From positions 1 through 19,571 of the forward strand of contig JAPOPO010000577.1 in assembly GCA_026712885.1 (NCBI GenBank): a stretch of DNA of 19,571 nucleotides, read 5' to 3'. Positions within the stretch are counted from its first letter, which is position 1, and the number at the start of each line of letters is the position of its first letter. The position numbers were made by a program, and so were the translations under genes. A model generated the notes under the pieces. The model saw nothing but the letters and a program-made list of their open reading frames with translations, searched no databases and had not been told where the DNA came from. Below are positions 1 to 9,716 of this stretch, one piece after another. The stretch is from Rhodospirillales bacterium. GTDB taxonomy: Bacteria; Pseudomonadota; Alphaproteobacteria; UBA828.

Positions 1-776
1 AACCCGGCGGCACGGCCGTGCTCAACCGGGACAACGCCTACTTCGACCGTCTCGCAGCCGCCGCGCGGAGCGCGGGCGCAGGCCGGATCGTCTCGTTTGG
101 CGAGAACGCGCAAGCCGATGCCCGGCTCCTCGCATGGCAGCCGGCTGCCTCAGGCGGCACCGTGACCGCCCTAATTGACGGCGCCGAGATCGACTACGAA
201 ATCGCCTTTTCCGGCAGGCACTGGGCGCTGAACAGTGTAGCTGCGCTGGCCTGTGCTCATGCGGCCGGCGCACCGGTGGAGCATGCCGCCGGCTCGCTTC
301 GGACCGTCTCCCCCGTTGCGGGCCGCGGCGTGCGCCACCGGGTCCCGCTGGCAGACGGCTCCTACGAGCTGATCGACGAGAGCTACAACGCGAGCCCCGC
401 CGCCGTTCGCGCCGCGATCGCGACGCTGGCCGAGAGCGCACCGCTCGCGCCAGGCGGACGGCGCATCGCGGTGCTCGGCGACATGCTGGAGCTCGGCCAC
501 GATGCGCCGCGCTGGCACGCCGATCTCGCCGCCGATTTCGAAGCCGCCGGAATCGATCTCGTCTACACCGCGGGCTCGCTGATGGCCCACCTCCATCGTG
601 CCCTCGATCCCGCCCGGCAGGGCGCCCACGCAGCGGACTCCGAAGGCCTGGCCGACGCCCTGCGCGCGGAGATCCGCGCAGGCGACGTGGTTCTGGTCAA
701 GGGCTCGCTCGGCAGTCGCATGGGGCCGATTGTGCGGCGTCTCGTCGCCGACGCGTCGGCCGCTCGCCGGCCATGA
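1..776 (+). CDS. murF: UDP-N-acetylmuramoyl-tripeptide--D-alanyl-D-alanine ligase (MurF), 5' truncated by window edge
   Basis: This is the C-terminal part of MurF, which adds D-Ala-D-Ala to UDP-MurNAc-tripeptide in the cytoplasm using ATP. The first complete codon is at base 3 and 257 residues are visible. The N-terminal domain and the ATP-binding loop lie outside the window (the E. coli protein is about 450 residues). Visible Mur-ligase motifs are GGTAVLNRDN near the start, GRHWALNSVAALA (substrate contact in the central domain), DESYNASP (C-terminal domain), LGDMLELG, and the closing DVVLVKGSLGSRMG. The stop overlaps an ATG as ATGA at 773-776, but that ATG is not in the frame of mraY, which starts 21 bases further on. 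The assignment is firm from the motifs and from its place directly before mraY in a dcw cluster. Confidence 0.96.
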   Translation, partial: PGGTAVLNRDNAYFDRLAAAARSAGAGRIVSFGENAQADARLLAWQPAASGGTVTALIDGAEIDYEIAFSGRHWALNSVAALACAHAAGAPVEHAAGSLRTVSPVAGRGVRHRVPLADGSYELIDESYNASPAAVRAAIATLAESAPLAPGGRRIAVLGDMLELGHDAPRWHADLAADFEAAGIDLVYTAGSLMAHLHRALDPARQGAHAADSEGLADALRAEIRAGDVVLVKGSLGSRMGPIVRRLVADASAARRP

Positions 777-797
777 CTGAGAGGGGCGCGCCGGGCG

Positions 798-1883
798 ATG
801 TTCTTCAACCTGCTGTATCCGCTCTCGGACTCGATCGGCATCTTCAACGTCTTCCAGTACCTGACGTTCCGCACCGGGGCGGCGGTGCTTACGGCACTGC
901 TGATCAGCTTCGTTTTCGGCCCCCCGCTGATCCGCCTGCTGCGCGCGCGTCAGGAGCACGGGCAGCCGATCCGCAGCGACGGGCCGGAGAGCCACGCGGC
1001 CAAGGCCGGGACGCCCACCATGGGCGGAGTGATAATTCTCCTCGCCGTCACGGTCTCGACGCTGCTCTGGGCCGACATGGCCAACCCGCTCATCTGGGTG
1101 CTGCTGGTGGTCACGATCGGCTTCGGCGCCATCGGCTTCACCGACGACGCGATGAAGCTGCTCAACCGCAGCCACCGTGGCCTCAACATCCGCATCAAGG
1201 TCGCGGCCGAGCTGGTGCTCGCGGTCGGGGCCGTCTTCTGGGTCACGATGATCCTGGAGGCACCGCTCGACCACGGGCTCGCGCTGCCGTTCGTCAAGTC
1301 CGTGCTGCTGGACATCGGCTGGTTCACGGTGCCCTTCGCCGCCTTCGTGGTCATTGGCTCGTCCAACGCTGTCAACCTGACCGACGGCCTCGACGGCCTC
1401 GCGATCGTGCCGATCATGATCGCCGCCGCGTGCTTCGCGCTGATCGCGTACGTGGTGGGCAACACCGTGTTCACGGACTACCTCCAGGTCCACCACGTGC
1501 CCGGCACCGGCGAGCTTTCGGTCTTCTGCGGCGCCCTGGTCGGCGCTGGGCTGGGTTTCCTCTGGTTCAACGCACCGCCGGCGATGGTCTTCATGGGCGA
1601 CACCGGCTCGCTCTCCACCGGCGCGGCGCTCGGCATCATCGCGGTGATGACCAAGCACGAGATCGTGCTCGCCATCGTGGGCGGCCTGTTCGTGCTCGAA
1701 GCGGTCTCGGTGATCGTGCAGGTCGCCTCCTTCAAGCTCCTCGGTCGTCGGGTCTTCGCCATGGCTCCGCTGCACCATCACTTCGAGCAGAAGGGGGTCG
1801 CAGAGCCCACCATCGTCATCCGATTCTGGGTGATCGCCGTGATCCTCGCCCTGATCGGGCTGTCGACGCTGAAGCTGAGGTGA
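798..1883 (+). CDS. mraY: Phospho-N-acetylmuramoyl-pentapeptide-transferase (MraY)
   Basis: MraY is the inner-membrane enzyme that moves phospho-MurNAc-pentapeptide from UDP to undecaprenyl phosphate, forming lipid I. The 361 residues match the usual family length and contain many hydrophobic segments. Family motifs are in order: GTPTMGG (71-77), the paired aspartates in DDAMK (116-120), NLTDGLDG (193-200), MGDTGS (266-271) and LHHHFE (325-330). All known active-site motifs are intact. The start ATG gives MFFNLLYPL followed by FNVFQYLTFRTG, as expected for an alphaproteobacterial MraY. A purine-rich stretch (GAGAGGGG) lies about 10-15 bases upstream. It sits between murF and murD and is probably co-transcribed with them. 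Confidence 0.98.
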   Translation: MFFNLLYPLSDSIGIFNVFQYLTFRTGAAVLTALLISFVFGPPLIRLLRARQEHGQPIRSDGPESHAAKAGTPTMGGVIILLAVTVSTLLWADMANPLIWVLLVVTIGFGAIGFTDDAMKLLNRSHRGLNIRIKVAAELVLAVGAVFWVTMILEAPLDHGLALPFVKSVLLDIGWFTVPFAAFVVIGSSNAVNLTDGLDGLAIVPIMIAAACFALIAYVVGNTVFTDYLQVHHVPGTGELSVFCGALVGAGLGFLWFNAPPAMVFMGDTGSLSTGAALGIIAVMTKHEIVLAIVGGLFVLEAVSVIVQVASFKLLGRRVFAMAPLHHHFEQKGVAEPTIVIRFWVIAVILALIGLSTLKLR

Positions 1884-1887
1884 GCCG

Positions 1888-3267
1888 GTGATTCGGGTCC
1901 CGCTCTATCGCAATCGCACGGTCGCCGTGCTGGGGCTTGCGCGCTCCGGCCTCGCAGCGGCGCGGGCGCTCGGCGCCGGCGGTGCCCGCGTGCTCTGCTG
2001 GGACGATGCGCCGGATGCGCGGACGGCGGCGCGCAATCAGGGCTTCGAAGTGCGCCCCGCCGGGCCTGAGGACGGGATCACCGCCCTGGTGCCGAGCCCC
2101 GGCGTTCCGCTCTCGCACCCGATGATCGCTGCCGCGCATGACGCTGGCATCGAGGTGGTCGGCGATATCGAGCTCCTGTGGCGCGTGCTGCCGGAGCCCT
2201 GCTACATCGCCGTCACCGGCACCAACGGCAAGTCGACGACGACGGCGCTCATCGGCCATCTGCTGCATTCGGCTGGCGCCCGCCACATCCGCGTCGGCGG
2301 CAATCTGGGGACGCCTGCGCTCGATCTCACGCCAGTGCCGGGGGAGGGGACCATCGTCCTCGAGCTCTCCTCCTACCAGCTCGATCTCACCATCGAAGCG
2401 ACCTTCGACATCGCCGTGCTCTTGAACGTCGCCCCGGATCATCTCGACCGCCACGGCACCATGGCGGCCTACGTCGACGCGAAGCGGCAGGTCTTCCGCC
2501 CCGGCCGGCTCCAAACCGCCGTCGTCGGCATCGACGATCCCATCTCGCGCAGCGTCTGCGACGCACTCGGGGAGCGGCACCAGCTTCACGTGGCGCCGGT
2601 GACCGTGGGAACCACGTCGCGCGAGGGCATTTCCGTCTTGGACGGAGTTCTTCACGAGGAAGGCGAGCCGGTCTGCGACCTCTTGCACGCGGGGGCGCTG
2701 CCGGGCAGGCACAACTGGCAGAACGCCGCGGCGGCCTACGCGGCGGCACGGGCCTGCGGGTTCGCGCCCGAGCAGCTGGCGTCGGCGCTTCTCGACTTTC
2801 CCGGCCTGCCGCACCGCATGGAGACGATCGGCAGCATCAGCGGCATCCCGGTCATCAACGACAGCAAGGCCACCAACGCCGAGGCGGCATCCCGGGCGAT
2901 CGCCTGCTTCGAGAACGTCTACTGGATCGCTGGCGGGCGGCCCAAGGAGGGCGGGATCGACGCCATGGCGCCCCTCTTCCCGCGCATCGCCCATGCCTTC
3001 CTCATCGGCGAGGCGGAGGAGCCCTTCGCCGCCACTCTCGAGGGACAGTTGCCGGTGACCCGCTGCGGCACGCTCGATCGCGCGGTGGCGGCGGCGCTCG
3101 ATGCCGCGTGCAGCAATGGCCGCGACGGAACGGTGGTGCTGTTCTCGCCGGCCTGCGCATCGTTCGACCAGTTCAGAGATTTCGAGCAGCGCGGCGATCG
3201 TTTCCGCGCGCTGGTGCCGCTGGATCGGGGCGCCACCAAGGGGGAGGCCACGCCGTGCACGCGGTGA
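1888..3267 (+). CDS. murD: UDP-N-acetylmuramoylalanine--D-glutamate ligase (MurD)
   Basis: MurD adds D-glutamate to UDP-MurNAc-L-Ala with ATP in the cytoplasm. The 459-residue product begins with a Rossmann-like domain (VAVLGLARSGLAAARAL, 12-28), carries the ATP-binding loop GTNGKST (111-117), the central-domain segment NVAPDHLDRHGT (180-191) and the C-terminal motif NDSKATN (324-330). Length and motif order are normal. The start is GTG at 1888, four bases after the mraY stop, with GAGG at 1877-1880 seven bases upstream. No in-frame ATG fits the conserved N-terminus better. The 3' end overlaps the start of ftsW. Confidence 0.97.
   Translation: MIRVPLYRNRTVAVLGLARSGLAAARALGAGGARVLCWDDAPDARTAARNQGFEVRPAGPEDGITALVPSPGVPLSHPMIAAAHDAGIEVVGDIELLWRVLPEPCYIAVTGTNGKSTTTALIGHLLHSAGARHIRVGGNLGTPALDLTPVPGEGTIVLELSSYQLDLTIEATFDIAVLLNVAPDHLDRHGTMAAYVDAKRQVFRPGRLQTAVVGIDDPISRSVCDALGERHQLHVAPVTVGTTSREGISVLDGVLHEEGEPVCDLLHAGALPGRHNWQNAAAAYAAARACGFAPEQLASALLDFPGLPHRMETIGSISGIPVINDSKATNAEAASRAIACFENVYWIAGGRPKEGGIDAMAPLFPRIAHAFLIGEAEEPFAATLEGQLPVTRCGTLDRAVAAALDAACSNGRDGTVVLFSPACASFDQFRDFEQRGDRFRALVPLDRGATKGEATPCTR
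3241..3247 (+). promoter_or_regulatory. Ribosome binding site choosing the ftsW start
   Basis: GGGGAGG lies inside the end of murD. Its spacing is seven bases to GTG 3255 but sixteen to GTG 3264, which favours the earlier start although the later one makes the stop/start overlap common in this cluster. Confidence 0.5.
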
Positions 3268-4391
3268 CCCCCTTCTCCCGCGCGGATAACAGCCTGCTCG
3301 GCCGCTGGTGGTGGACCGTCGATCGCTGGGTGCTGACGGCGGTTCTGCTGCTCATGCTGGTCGGCGCGGCCCTCGCGCTTGCGGCGAGCCCGGCTGCGGC
3401 CGAGCGCATTGGCCTCGATCCGTTCCACTTCGCGCGGCAGCAGCTTCTCTTCCTGCCGGTGGCGCTGGTGGTGATGATCGGCGTGTCGCTGCTCTCGCGC
3501 ACCGGCATTCAGCGCATCGGCACGGCCGGCACCGTGCTCGGTATCGTCCTGCTGGCGCTCACGCTCATCCTCGGTGCGGAGCTGAACGGCGCGCGCCGGT
3601 GGCTGCCGCTGGGCGGCTTCCACCTGCAGCCGTCGGAGTTCGTGAAGCCCTGCCTCGCGGTGTTCATGGCCGCCGTCCTCGCACGGCCGCGCGAGGAGCA
3701 GCTGCGTTACGGCACGCTCCTCGCGTCGCTGCCCGTGGTGCTCGCGGCGCTCCTCCTGGTGCTCCAGCCCGATATCGGAATGGCGACGACGGTGGCGGCC
3801 GTCTGGTTCGTGCAGATGTTCGTGGCCGGCATGCCTCTCGGTCTCGCCGTGCTGGGTGCCGCGGCCACCGCCGGCGGCCTCGTGTTCGCCTATCACAACC
3901 TGACGCACGTCAAGGCGCGCATCGACCAGTTCATCGACCCCACGACCGGCGACACCTATCAGGTCGACACCTCGCTCCGCGCCTTCGAGGCCGGCGGGCT
4001 CTTCGGCCGCGGGCCCGGCGAAGGGGTCGTCAAGAACACGCTGCCCGATGCCCACACCGACTTCATCTTTGCCGTTGCCGCCGAGGAGTTCGGCGTCATC
4101 GCCTGCATCGTCATCATCGGGCTGTTCGGCTTCATCGTCTTCCGCGGCTTCGCCCGCGCCATGCGCGGCGGCGATCTGTTCTCGCTGATCGCGGTCGCCG
4201 GCCTGCTCGCCCAATTCGGTTTCCAGGCCCTGATCAACATGGGAGTCGCTGTCCGGCTCCTGCCCGCCAAGGGGATGACCCTTCCGTTCCTGAGCTACGG
4301 CGGCTCGTCGACGATGGCGACCGCGATCGGCCTCGGCATGGTGCTCGCGCTGACCCGCGAGCGGCGGAGCAATGAGGGATCCGTACTTTGA
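3255..4391 (+). CDS. ftsW: Lipid II-polymerising SEDS protein FtsW
   Basis: FtsW is the division-specific SEDS glycosyltransferase that polymerises lipid II at the septum together with the FtsI transpeptidase. From GTG 3255 it is 378 residues, with a short cytoplasmic N-terminus (FSRADNSLLGRWWWTVDRW) and then about ten hydrophobic segments. Diagnostic SEDS motifs are LQPSEFVKP (124-132), QPDIGM (171-176), LPDAHTDFIFAV (263-274; Asp269 matches the catalytic aspartate of the family) and LPAKGMTLPFLSYGGSS (336-352). GTG 3255 has GGAGG seven bases upstream. GTG 3264 forms a GTGA overlap with the murD stop and is the alternative start, three codons shorter. The reading frame stays open far upstream inside murD, but that part is only a shadow of murD. 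Confidence 0.96.
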   Translation: MHAVTPFSRADNSLLGRWWWTVDRWVLTAVLLLMLVGAALALAASPAAAERIGLDPFHFARQQLLFLPVALVVMIGVSLLSRTGIQRIGTAGTVLGIVLLALTLILGAELNGARRWLPLGGFHLQPSEFVKPCLAVFMAAVLARPREEQLRYGTLLASLPVVLAALLLVLQPDIGMATTVAAVWFVQMFVAGMPLGLAVLGAAATAGGLVFAYHNLTHVKARIDQFIDPTTGDTYQVDTSLRAFEAGGLFGRGPGEGVVKNTLPDAHTDFIFAVAAEEFGVIACIVIIGLFGFIVFRGFARAMRGGDLFSLIAVAGLLAQFGFQALINMGVAVRLLPAKGMTLPFLSYGGSSTMATAIGLGMVLALTRERRSNEGSVL

Positions 4392-5535
4392 GAACGCCTG
4401 CTCCCAACCCTCCCATCCTTCTCGCAGCAGGCGGAACTGGCGGCCACGTGTTTCCGGCTGAAGCCCTCGCGGCAGAGCTGGAGGCACGTGGCCGTCGTCT
4501 TGTTCTCATGACGGATAGGAGGGGCGCCGCCTTTGGCGACGTTCTTGGGCGCATCGAAAGACATGCCATCGCAGCGCGCAGCCCGAGCGTGCGCGGGCCC
4601 CTGGCGCGCGGCATCGCCGTGCTCGGGCTCATGCGTGCGGTCATGCAGGCGGCGCGCGTGCTGCGGCGGATTCGACCGGCCGCTGCCGTGGGCTTCGGCG
4701 GCTACCCGTCGGTGCCGCCCTTGGTGGCGAGCGGCAGGCTCGGCATTCCGAGCGTGCTGCACGAGCAGAACGCGGTGCTCGGCCGGGCCAACCGGATGCT
4801 CGCCCGCCGCGCATCGGCGATTGCCACCTCGTTCCCCGAAACCGAGCGCATCCCGCGCCACCGTGCGGCCCTCGTCACCCATGTGGGCAACCCGGTGCGC
4901 GCGGCCATCGCGGCGCTGCGCGGCGCCCACTACGACCCGCCTGCGCCGGACGGGCGATTCCGGCTTCTGGTCACGGGCGGAAGCCAGGGTGCGCGCATCT
5001 TCGCCGAGGTCGTGCCGGCCGCCATCGCGGCACTGCCGCAGGATCTCAGAGGGCGGATCGAGGTGAGCCAGCAATGCCGCCCCGAGGATCTCTCCGGCGT
5101 CGAGCGCTCCTATGCCGAGGCAGGGGTTCAGGCGCGGCTCGCAGCCTTCTTCGACGACATGCCGGTGCGGCTCGGCGAGGCGCACCTCGTGATCTGCCGT
5201 GCAGGTGCATCGACCATCGCCGAGCTCGCCGCAGCGGGGCGGCCGGCAATCCTGGTGCCGCTACCGATCGCGGCCGACGACCATCAGAGCGCGAACGGGC
5301 GGGCCCTGGTCGCGACCGGCGCTGCGACCATGATCAAGCAGGCCTCCTTGACGCCCGCGCGGCTCGCTCAGGAACTCGAGACCCTGATGGCGGAGCCTGC
5401 GCAGTTGGCGCAGCAAGCGGCCGCGGCGGCGAGCTTCGCGCGGCCCGAAGCGGCGCGCGCACTGGCCGACCTCGTCGAGGGCCTGATCGGCGCGCAAGCC
5501 CCGGAGCCCTCGGCGCAGGGCGTGGGGGGCGCGGC

Positions 5536-5539
<4 letters not shown>
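4388..5539 (+). CDS. murG: UDP-GlcNAc--lipid I N-acetylglucosaminyltransferase (MurG)
   Basis: MurG is the peripheral membrane GT-B glycosyltransferase that adds GlcNAc to lipid I to give lipid II. The 383-residue protein has the glycine-rich GGTGGH loop (15-20) with the conserved His, GFGGYPSVPP (102-111), LHEQNAVLGRANR (124-136), GNPVR (167-171), the second glycine loop TGGSQGA (196-202), and the UDP-GlcNAc site RAGASTIAEL (271-280) with DDHQSAN (297-303). The start is TTG at 4388, overlapping the ftsW stop as TTGA. GAGGG at 4374-4378 is nine bases upstream, and no ATG lies between there and the first glycine loop. The overlap suggests translational coupling to ftsW. Confidence 0.97.
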
Positions 5540-6977
<1,438 letters not shown>

Positions 6978-6981
<4 letters not shown>

Positions 6982-7940
6982 TTGTGCACAGCGAGATGAC
7001 GGACTGGATCGAACGGCTGCCGGCGGTGCGCGGGCGCTACGCCCTCGACGTGGATCTCTCCCGCACCGTCTGGTTTCGCGCCGGTGGGCGCGCAGACGTG
7101 GTGTTCCGGCCGGCGGACATCGACGACCTGTCGCACTTCCTCTCCGCCCGGCCCGCCGACGTGCCGGTGACCGTGGTCGGCCTCGGCTCCAATCTGCTGG
7201 TGCGGGACGGCGGCGTGGAAGGCGTCGTCATCCGACTGCGTCAGGGTTTTCGCGATGTGCACGTGCGCTGGGAGGGCGATCGCGCGCTGGTGGAGGTCGG
7301 CGCCGGTGCCCTTGACGTGAACGTCGCCCGTTACTGCCGCGATCAGGGGGTCGATGGGCTGGCCTTCCTGAGCGGCATCCCCGGCACCATCGGCGGCGCG
7401 CTTCGCATGAACGCGGGCGCCTACGGCTACGAGCTGGCCGATGTCGTGGTCGAGGCGCGGGCGCTGGATCGCGACGGCGCCATGCACGCGCTCACGCCGG
7501 ACGCCATGGGCCTCTCCTACCGCCACTCGGCAGTGCCGGACGACTGGATCTTCGTCTCGGCCGTGCTCACCGGACGGCGCGGAGAGCCCGCCGCCATCGC
7601 CCGCCATATGGAAGAGATCAACGCCCAGCGCGAGGCGAGCCAGCCGATCCGCGCCCGCACCGGCGGCAGCACCTTCACCAACCCAGCGGGTCATTCGGCC
7701 TGGGAGCTGATCGACGAGGCCGGCTGCCGCGGCCTCACGCGCGGCGGAGCACAGATCTCGGAGCAGCACTGCAATTTCATCGTCAATGCCGGCGGCGCCA
7801 CGGCCTCCGATATCGAGGGGCTCGGCGAGGAGGTCCGCCGCCGTGTCGAGGAGAAGACCGGTCTCTCGCTCCGGTGGGAAATCCGCAGGATTGGCCGCCA
7901 CGGGCGCTGGCCGCACGACGGCGGGGAGAGCGCGAAATGA
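6978..7940 (+). CDS. murB: UDP-N-acetylenolpyruvoylglucosamine reductase (MurB)
   Basis: MurB is the FAD enzyme that reduces UDP-GlcNAc-enolpyruvate to UDP-MurNAc with NADPH. The 320-residue length and sequence fit the shorter (type II) MurB class. FAD-binding segments are VVGLGSNLLVRDGG (66-79) and SGIPGTIGGALRMNAGAYG (132-150). The proton donor region is TGGSTFTNP (228-236, Ser231), and a Glu near the C-terminus (LRWEIRRIG, Glu301) fits the second catalytic residue. The start ATG overlaps the murC stop as ATGA, and the stop overlaps the ddl start in the same way, so murC, murB and ddl are likely translated in a coupled fashion. Confidence 0.97.
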
Positions 7941-8857
7941 GCGCCGCAGGCAAGCACGTCGCCGTCCTGATGGGCGGGTGGTCGGCCGAGCGCGAGGTGT
8001 CGCTGGTTTCCGGCGCCGCCGTGGAGCGCGCGCTTGCTGGGAGCGGCTACCGCGTGACCGGCATCGACGTCACCCGAGACCTGTCGTCGACGCTGACGGA
8101 GGTCCGGCCGGACGTCGTGTTCAACGCCCTGCACGGCTCCATCGGCGAGGACGGCTGCGTCCAGGGGCTGCTCGAGGTGATGGGCCTGCCCTACACCCAT
8201 TCGGGCGTGCTCGCTTCGGCGCTGGCGATGGACAAGCCCGCGGCGAAGCGCCTCTTCGCCGACGCCGGCCTCACCTGCCCCGAAGGCCGGGTCCTGGACC
8301 GCGCTGCCATCGCCGCCGGCGCCGCAGGCGAGCCACCCTACGTGATCAAGCCGCTCGACCAGGGCTCCAGCGTGGGCGTCCACCTGGTTTTCACCGGCGA
8401 TAACGACGTGCTCCTCAACGGCGATTGGTCCTATGGCGAGCAGGTGCTGGTCGAGCGCTACATCCCGGGCCGCGAGATCCAGGTCGCGGTGATGGGGGAG
8501 CGTGCACTCGGCGCCATCGAGATCAAGCCGAAGGGGCGCTTCTACGACTACGAGGCGAAGTACACCGAGGGCCGCGCCGACCACCACATGCCGGCCCCGA
8601 TTCATTCCGATGCGTACCACAAGGCGCTGGAAATCTCTCTCACCGCCCACCGGGCCCTCGGCTGTCGCGGCGTCACTCGTGCCGATCTCCGCTACGACGA
8701 CACCGCCGGCGAGCCCGGCCAGTTCTATCTGCTCGAAATCAACACACAGCCCGGCATGACGCCGCTCTCGCTCGTACCCGAAATCGCCGCCGACGTCGGC
8801 ATCAGCTTCGAGGAGCTGGTCTGCTGGCTCGTGGAGAACGCCGCATGCGACAGCTGA
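7937..8857 (+). CDS. ddl: D-alanine--D-alanine ligase (Ddl, DdlB type)
   Basis: Ddl makes the D-Ala-D-Ala dipeptide that MurF (first gene in the window) uses. The 306 residues match DdlB of E. coli. The N-terminal MGGWSAEREVSLVSG (12-26) carries the first D-Ala site Glu. It is followed by LHGSIGEDG (65-73), GLPYTHSGVLASALAMDK (83-100), ATP-grasp residues in VIKPLDQGSSVGV (136-148), the omega-loop YEAKYTEG (205-212), and the metal and substrate site EINTQPGMTPLSLVPE (267-282). A Tyr (Tyr86) stands in the usual specificity segment, as expected for a D-Ala-D-Ala rather than a D-Ala-D-Lac ligase. The start overlaps the murB stop by four bases (ATGA), and the last 13 bases overlap ftsQ. Confidence 0.97.
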   Translation: MSAAGKHVAVLMGGWSAEREVSLVSGAAVERALAGSGYRVTGIDVTRDLSSTLTEVRPDVVFNALHGSIGEDGCVQGLLEVMGLPYTHSGVLASALAMDKPAAKRLFADAGLTCPEGRVLDRAAIAAGAAGEPPYVIKPLDQGSSVGVHLVFTGDNDVLLNGDWSYGEQVLVERYIPGREIQVAVMGERALGAIEIKPKGRFYDYEAKYTEGRADHHMPAPIHSDAYHKALEISLTAHRALGCRGVTRADLRYDDTAGEPGQFYLLEINTQPGMTPLSLVPEIAADVGISFEELVCWLVENAACDS

Positions 8858-9690
8858 GCCTCTTCGGCACACGCAAGCAGGCCACGGGCCCGGAGCCGCG
8901 CCCGAGCGTCTACCGCCTCGCCTCCAGGCGTGCGCTCAAGTGGGCGGCGCTCGCACTGGCGGGCGGTGGCATGGTCGCTGCGGCGATCTGGGTCGTGCAG
9001 CCCGGAACACTCGCGAAGGTGGGCGACGACATCCGGGCGGGCTTCGTGTCGGTGACCGCAGGCGCAGGCATGACGGTGCAGCAAGTCGAAGCGTCGGGTA
9101 CCGAGCGAACCTCGGCCTCGGCGCTCCGCGCCGCCGTCGGCGTCGAAATCGGCACGCCCATCTTCGAGGTCGATCTCGCCGCCGCGCGCGACCGCGTTCA
9201 GGCAATGGGCTGGGTTGACAACGCGACGGTCGAACGCCGTCTGCCGTCGACTCTGCACGTGCAGATCGTCGAGCGCACGCCGGTCGCGCTCTGGCAGCAC
9301 AATCAGCGGCTGGTCATGGTCGACCGTGCCGGCACCGAAATCGATTCAGAATCCGTCAGCCGGTTTGCTCATCTGCCGATCATCGTGGGCGACGGCGCGC
9401 TCCGCCATATGCCGAGGCTGCTCAATGCGATGGGAGCCGATCCGGCGCTCTCCCGGCGGGTCCAGGCGGCGATCTGGATCGGTGGGCGGCGCTGGACGCT
9501 CCACTTCGACAACGGCCTCGAGGCCAAATTGCCGGAGAGCGAGATCGGCGCGGCATGGGCGCGTCTGGTTCGGGAGATCGGCGACCATCGCCTGCTCGAC
9601 CAGCCCATTGCCGTGGTCGACTTGCGCCTCCCAGACCGGACCATCCTTCGCACCCGACCGCCCGAGCCGCCGGCGGACGACAGGACATGA
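8845..9690 (+). CDS. ftsQ: Cell division protein FtsQ
   Basis: FtsQ is the bitopic inner-membrane protein that links early and late divisome components, classically by binding FtsB and FtsL. From ATG 8845 it has 281 residues: a basic cytoplasmic N-terminus (about 1-31), one membrane segment (about 32-51, rich in Ala, Gly and Val), and a periplasmic part that starts with a POTRA domain. That domain (about 75-140) contains VEIGTPIFEVDLAAARDRV and the FtsQ-type signature WVDNATVERRLPSTLHVQIVERTPVALW. The ATG overlaps the last 13 bases of ddl. The frame is open upstream inside ddl, but that portion is a shadow. The ftsQ stop forms ATGA at 9687-9690 with a nine-codon reading frame that runs into ftsA. 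Confidence 0.93.
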   Translation: MRQLSLFGTRKQATGPEPRPSVYRLASRRALKWAALALAGGGMVAAAIWVVQPGTLAKVGDDIRAGFVSVTAGAGMTVQQVEASGTERTSASALRAAVGVEIGTPIFEVDLAAARDRVQAMGWVDNATVERRLPSTLHVQIVERTPVALWQHNQRLVMVDRAGTEIDSESVSRFAHLPIIVGDGALRHMPRLLNAMGADPALSRRVQAAIWIGGRRWTLHFDNGLEAKLPESEIGAAWARLVREIGDHRLLDQPIAVVDLRLPDRTILRTRPPEPPADDRT

Positions 9691-9716
9691 CGAGGCGAGG
9701 AGCCCAGAGACCGTGA
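9687..9716 (+). other. Nine-codon reading frame bridging ftsQ and ftsA (possible displaced FtsA N-terminus)
   Basis: ATG 9687 overlaps the ftsQ stop (ATGA) and reads MTRRGAQRP before a TGA at 9714-9716, which itself overlaps the GTG taken as the ftsA start (GTGA). Read with one extra G in CCGTG (9711-9715), the frame would continue as MTRRGAQRP-VIAALDIGTTK. That resembles the short basic leader that precedes the first phosphate-binding motif in alphaproteobacterial FtsA proteins (recalled family knowledge, not searched). It is either a single-base deletion, a sequencing error, a coupling minigene or chance. Confidence 0.45.
9697..9702 (+). promoter_or_regulatory. Ribosome binding site for the GTG start of ftsA
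   Basis: GAGGAG lies ten bases before GTG 9713. This is the main sequence argument that GTG 9713 is a real start rather than an artefact of a frameshift. Confidence 0.5.

Noticed and set aside
171..1781. Long minus-strand open frame (536 codons) opposite murF and mraY
   Set aside because: It is rich in Asp, Glu, Arg and His with no recognisable domain, and mirrors strongly supported genes on the other strand. It is a GC-rich shadow.
773..1891. 372-codon plus-strand frame starting at the ATG that overlaps the murF stop
   Set aside because: It covers mraY in another frame and is Arg/Pro-rich without motifs, whereas the mraY frame has every family motif.
2178..3254. Upstream extension of the ftsW frame inside murD, and similar extensions upstream of murC, ftsQ, ftsA and ftsZ
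   Set aside because: The extra residues are Arg/Gly/Ala-rich shadow sequence; similarity to the families begins only at the chosen starts.
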